Shown piece by piece: positions 60,588 through 64,000 of a stretch of 64,000 bases of DNA. A program made the position numbers and the translations under genes. Under the pieces are notes generated by a model that worked only from the letters and a program-made list of their open reading frames with translations, had not been told where the DNA came from and did no database searches. The stretch's first letter is position 1. Each line of letters begins with the position of its first letter. Source of the stretch: Thamnaconus septentrionalis (taxonomy: Eukaryota; Chordata; Actinopteri; Tetraodontiformes; Monacanthidae); NCBI GenBank assembly GCA_009823395.1, contig CM020503.1:7893001-7957000 (forward strand), written 5' to 3'.

Positions 60588-61498
60588 CTATTTTCCGCTC
60601 CTGTCACTTTCCGCCCGGTCCCTTCTCCGTTTCCTCGACGGACCAGGCAGAGGCTCATCTCCAGAATCATTAGAATCCTCGGAACAGTCGCTTGGACATT
60701 CCAGTGATTCTTCTTCCTCTGCGTTTCTAGTCCTCTTCCAAGGCAAACTGGACTGACATTCCTCTTCAGAATCCTCCGTACTTGTGCTCTGGTATGAAAT
60801 CGAACTTTGCTCACCCCTTGGTGTCCACTTTGAGGATGGTCCAGGCAAGGGGTCGTCGTCATCCGACTCCTTGGCACTGGAGCTTACAGTGTTCCCGCTG
60901 TCACTTTCAAAATCCCAGGGCTCTTCCAAGGAATGCCTTTCTTCAGCCTCCTCACTCGACTTTTGTCTCAGCTGCGCAGTCGAGGGATTGTCATCCGGGT
61001 TGACATCTTCCTGCTCACCTGCCACACCAACCTCACCGGTGGCATCAGCGGCGGCAGCATCAGCGGCAGAATTGGCGGCATCTGCAGCGTTGTCGTTACT
61101 GTCCTCAATGACAATAATTTCAGGGCTGTCAATGCTGAGGACGAAGCTGCTGCTGTTTTCATTAGCTTCATTGTTCTCCTGGTTCTCCTCGCCGTCTGTG
61201 ATTGCGGGAATGTCGGGGTGTTCCAGTATAAAAACTATGTCCCACCTGCCTACTTCATCATTGCTCAGGAGTTCCAGCAAGGCATGGATGAGCAGGAGAC
61301 GTTCATCCGGCGGCCATTCACTGATGGGAAACAGACGCAGCCTGACTTCTATGTCTGTAGGAACCCGTCAAAGACATATTTTAAAGGGATTAAAGTCAAA
61401 AGCAGCAAACTTGTCTAATTCTTTGACCAAAGGTGTGTTTAACGAGCAAAACACTTACAATTTCTACCGTTGTGCTGTCCATCTCCTCTGCTGTTCAT
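60588..61498 (-). CDS. Acidic Ser/Asp/Glu-rich nuclear-type protein with PGPS repeats, paralog B (unknown function)
   Basis: Two coding exons: 61459-61498 (MNSRGDGQHNGRN) and 60588-61354 (TAG stop), GT-AG, phase 1, 268 residues. The first exon is exactly the same length (40 coding bases) and phase as in paralog A. The N-terminal block reads VRLRLFPISEWPPDERLLLI followed by HALLELL, a probable small helical domain. An Ala-rich and acidic middle follows, with EIIVIED at residues 92-98 resembling a SUMO-interacting motif. Three acidic PGPS-type modules close the chain (DDDDPLPGPSSKW; a degenerate one; GDEPLPGPSRKRRRD), with RKRRR at 254-258. No enzyme motif is visible. Family not recognised. Confidence 0.72.
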
Positions 61499-62740
61499 TG
61501 TGACGTTTGAGTGACAAGGGTTTTTATAGTTTTAATTCAAAACCGGGTTTAGATGCAGGTAATTTTTGCTGATTGGCCTATTAACGATGTTACAGGTTTG
61601 CCTTGAGTCCATGGAGCGAAGCAGTGAAACCTCTGCTACAAGGAGGTGGAACGACTGCTGGCACCTGCCATGTTGCAACACAGCCATGGTCGGATTTACT
61701 CCTTCTGTCTGTGTTACGCAACATCAGGTCGGCGCAAGCGGTAACGAGGGAGAGCCGCTATTCCATCACAGTATCTCAGGTAGGATCAGCACAGGCACGT
61801 CACCGCAGAGCAGGTGTTCTTCACACTGTTTGATCACCTAAGCATTTAATACATGTTCAACGTTACTGGCACTGTGGTTTCTTTTTGCACTGATCTGCTT
61901 TGATCTAACGTGACTGCTGACGTCACATCCTTTGATCCGCATTGTCCTTTGTTCTTATCCTGTCGTCAGATATGATTTGGGGCTAGGGGAAAATAACTGG
62001 TGGATGTCTAGCACTTTATGCATAAACAAGAATGACTGGGGAGAGAGGAGGAAGAGGGAGACGAACAGGAAGGAGGGGGAAAAGACCAAAATTGGTCTCT
62101 GCCCTATGTGGGCTTGTGCCTGAACTAGTACAGAACTACTTTTCTGAGCAACTTCACACCATCAATGTATTCAGGATTCCTCAAGGCCTTTAATGAAGTC
62201 AACTTTTTTTTGTCAATTATTTCTTGACTGTAAATGTACGCAGAGCCAACAACATGACTAATGTGTCATAAAACCAACGTAATATAAAAGGGCTGGTGTG
62301 GGCTCACGAGTCGTTATATACAGAATCTTCGGTGTATGATTTCCCTCACAGTTGTTCGTCTCGATTTCACTGCACTTTTCTCGTGCGTGCTTCTCAAGTC
62401 AAGACCTCCAGCTTGTATTTTTAACTTCGTCGTGTTCAGTCCTCCAGTGGGGGGCGTCTAAATGTGGGTTCGCCTGCCTCCCAGTTGCACGTCTTACGCA
62501 CGCGGCCTCGAGATAGTCAAAGAAAATAAGAGAGGGAAAAATAGTGCGATTACTTAACTGAACGCCGACTAGTGCGACGTCAAAACGGGACCTGTGACCT
62601 CTGGCTGAGCTAAATCAGGCAGCAGCAGCCCCCAAACCCGCTGACCACCACGGCTGCAGCTACTTAGCACCGGAGCACCGACTTCGACTGCAGCGTGAAG
62701 CCGCCTGGAGACGCCTGGCTTTGGGACACGACGGGTCGCG
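61499..62740. other. Intergenic; probable promoter region of adprh-like gene at right
   Basis: Divergent spacing between paralog B (minus) and the adprh-like gene (plus). A TATAAAAG sequence occurs at 62284-62291, about 450 bases before the adprh ATG. The last 200 bases are GC-rich. No exon was recognised otherwise. Confidence 0.45.
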
Positions 62741-64000
62741 ATGGAGCGGTGAGGCTGCGACCGCTTGGCGGAGGGATTTTTAGGTTAGCGGCGGCTGCTG
62801 CGGCAGTAGCAAGTGCAGCTGTTGCAGCCGAGAAGCCTGTGACATGTTTGGCTGATGCGTGTGTAAAATGATCACTGCATGTGGACAATACATCAAAATA
62901 GTAATCATTTCTAGGACGAACCATAGAGCATTTTCCCTTCCGCGTCTTAATCAAACTACACATGCCAGATATACCCACTATGGGAGGTTTTAAGGGATAA
63001 AATAAGAATGTGACAGGTTTGAAATATACTACTACTCATAATAACAATAATGGTAGTAAAACTAATAATGTAGAAAACAGCTGTATTTGCCAAATTCTTC
63101 AGAGAAAAATGAAACAAACTGACACAATTCCTATTAAGACAGTCAGCTGCTGAATGTAGCCATTTAATACTTTTATTTGTGGGTTAATGACTCCGCTAAT
63201 GTGAAGGGAGCAGTAATCCAAATGTTCATGTTGCAGTAAAACGGCCACAGTGGAGAAATACAAGGCAGCCATGCTGCTGAGCGGCACTGGCGATGCCCTG
63301 GGATACAGGAACCAGCTGTGGGAGTACAATGAGTCCGGGCCCGCCATCCATCAGGTTGGTCCCACTAAACAAGCATGCTTCTGTGTGCAGAGATAACGGT
63401 TGCATCATTTAGCCCTATGATAAAGGGGGGAAGAAAAAAAAACCCTTATCTTTGTATTTCTTCACAGGAGCTCAAAGAGCTGGGTGGCCTGCAGAACATC
63501 AAGGCGGAGCTCCCTGATTGGCCGGTGAGCGATGACACAGTTCTGCATCTGGCGACGGCTGAGGGGCTGGCCACCGGTGAGCGCCAGCGCCACCTCCACG
63601 CCACACATGCACTCGCTCGGCCTCCGTGACTCTGGCCTCGGGTGGATTTTGCTCGTTTAATTTTCAAACGGAATTGATTGGATCGATCTGATTGCAGGCT
63701 TGGCGCTAACAAGGTCTCATCAGGATATGCGCGCCGCAAAAGGCTAACCCAGATTTATAGTCTGGCCCTGATTTGCTGCACTATTATGTCTCGGCGCAAG
63801 TGCTTGGAAAACGGCAGAAGCTCCACTTGACCTTTGCTGTGATAAGGCCAAGCCAGCCTTGCAAACAGATGTGTTAGATTTTTCAGAAACATCACAGTCA
63901 GCCATGTGTGTGGTGTGAATAGATTGTCGTCCCCCTTGCAGGAAAGACGGGGGAGGAGCTCCTGCACGAGGTGGCTGCTCGATATGTGGAGGGAATGAAA
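62741..64000 (+). CDS. adprh: ADP-ribosylarginine hydrolase (ARH1-like), first four exons, truncated by window
   Basis: Exons 62741-62748 (ATG GAG CG), 63237-63354, 63468-63576 and 63942-64000+; GT-AG with closing phases. The 98 visible residues include EKYKAAMLLSGTGDALGYRN, then ELGGL, PVSDDTVLHLATAEGLATG and a Val/Glu-rich helix. ARH1 removes ADP-ribose from arginine in the cytosol, using Mg2+ held by acidic residues. D64-D65-T66 is the conserved DDT metal motif. Its presence favours catalytic ARH1 over the inactive-type ADPRHL1, which has DNT there. Relative to human the N-terminus is about seven residues longer. The tiny first exon is inferred from phase fit and a donor (CG|GTGAGG). The C-terminal three quarters lie outside the window. 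Confidence 0.9.

Noticed and set aside
60933..61418. 161-residue plus-strand frame opposite paralog B
   Set aside because: Shadow of the minus-strand gene; the latter has matching splice sites, a paralog and a polyadenylation signal.
57951..61498. Paralogs A and B as kinase (PIM-like) N-termini
   Set aside because: Fish PIM-like genes can have acidic PGPS/KR-rich leaders, but no kinase motifs follow before the stops and no downstream kinase exon is visible.

Overview
The window looks like nuclear DNA from a ray-finned fish, most likely a spiny-rayed (percomorph) teleost. The evidence is split vertebrate genes with GT-AG introns, many long CA/GA/GATA-type microsatellites, tRNA-headed SINEs and non-autonomous hAT/PIF-type transposons of the kind common in fish. 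Nothing bacterial, viral or plasmid-like was seen. All identifications come from reading the sequence and recalling protein families; no search was run.

Layout. (1) 279-4402, plus strand: a PRRT2-like gene (CD225/dispanin family) whose four coding exons encode 224 residues, followed by a long 3' UTR ending at an AATAAA signal. Its 5' UTR exon(s) lie off the left edge. (2) 4.4-14.2 kb: a convergent intergenic region dominated by a near-identical head-to-tail duplication of about 2.68 kb (7028-9701 and 9702-12381), plus a short inverted-repeat transposon. (3) 14190-35911, minus strand: a complete ten-coding-exon doc2a gene (440 residues: Munc13-interacting segment, C2A, C2B). All splice phases close. 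Its introns hold microsatellites, SINEs, a PIF/Harbinger-like MITE and a tandem/foldback array. A likely 5' non-coding exon ends at 41434. (4) 42-57 kb: gene-poor DNA rich in microsatellites and mobile-element debris. It includes two hAT-type insertions with exact 8-bp target duplications, one of which carries a telomere-like (CCCTAA)n core inside a palindrome. (5) 57.9-61.5 kb, minus strand: two tandem paralogous genes for very acidic, Ser/Asp/Glu-rich proteins with repeated DSEEDPxPGPS modules and RKRRR-type nuclear signals. I do not recognise this family, and it is the best candidate here for something undescribed. (6) 62741-64000, plus strand: the first four exons of an ADP-ribosylarginine hydrolase (ARH1/adprh-like) gene, cut by the right edge.

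Functional picture. PRRT2 and DOC2A are both presynaptic exocytosis proteins and share the human 16p11.2 neighbourhood, so their convergent adjacency here looks like compacted conserved synteny. I see no functional link between these two and the acidic pair or the hydrolase. Most remaining sequence is intron, repeat or featureless intergenic DNA.
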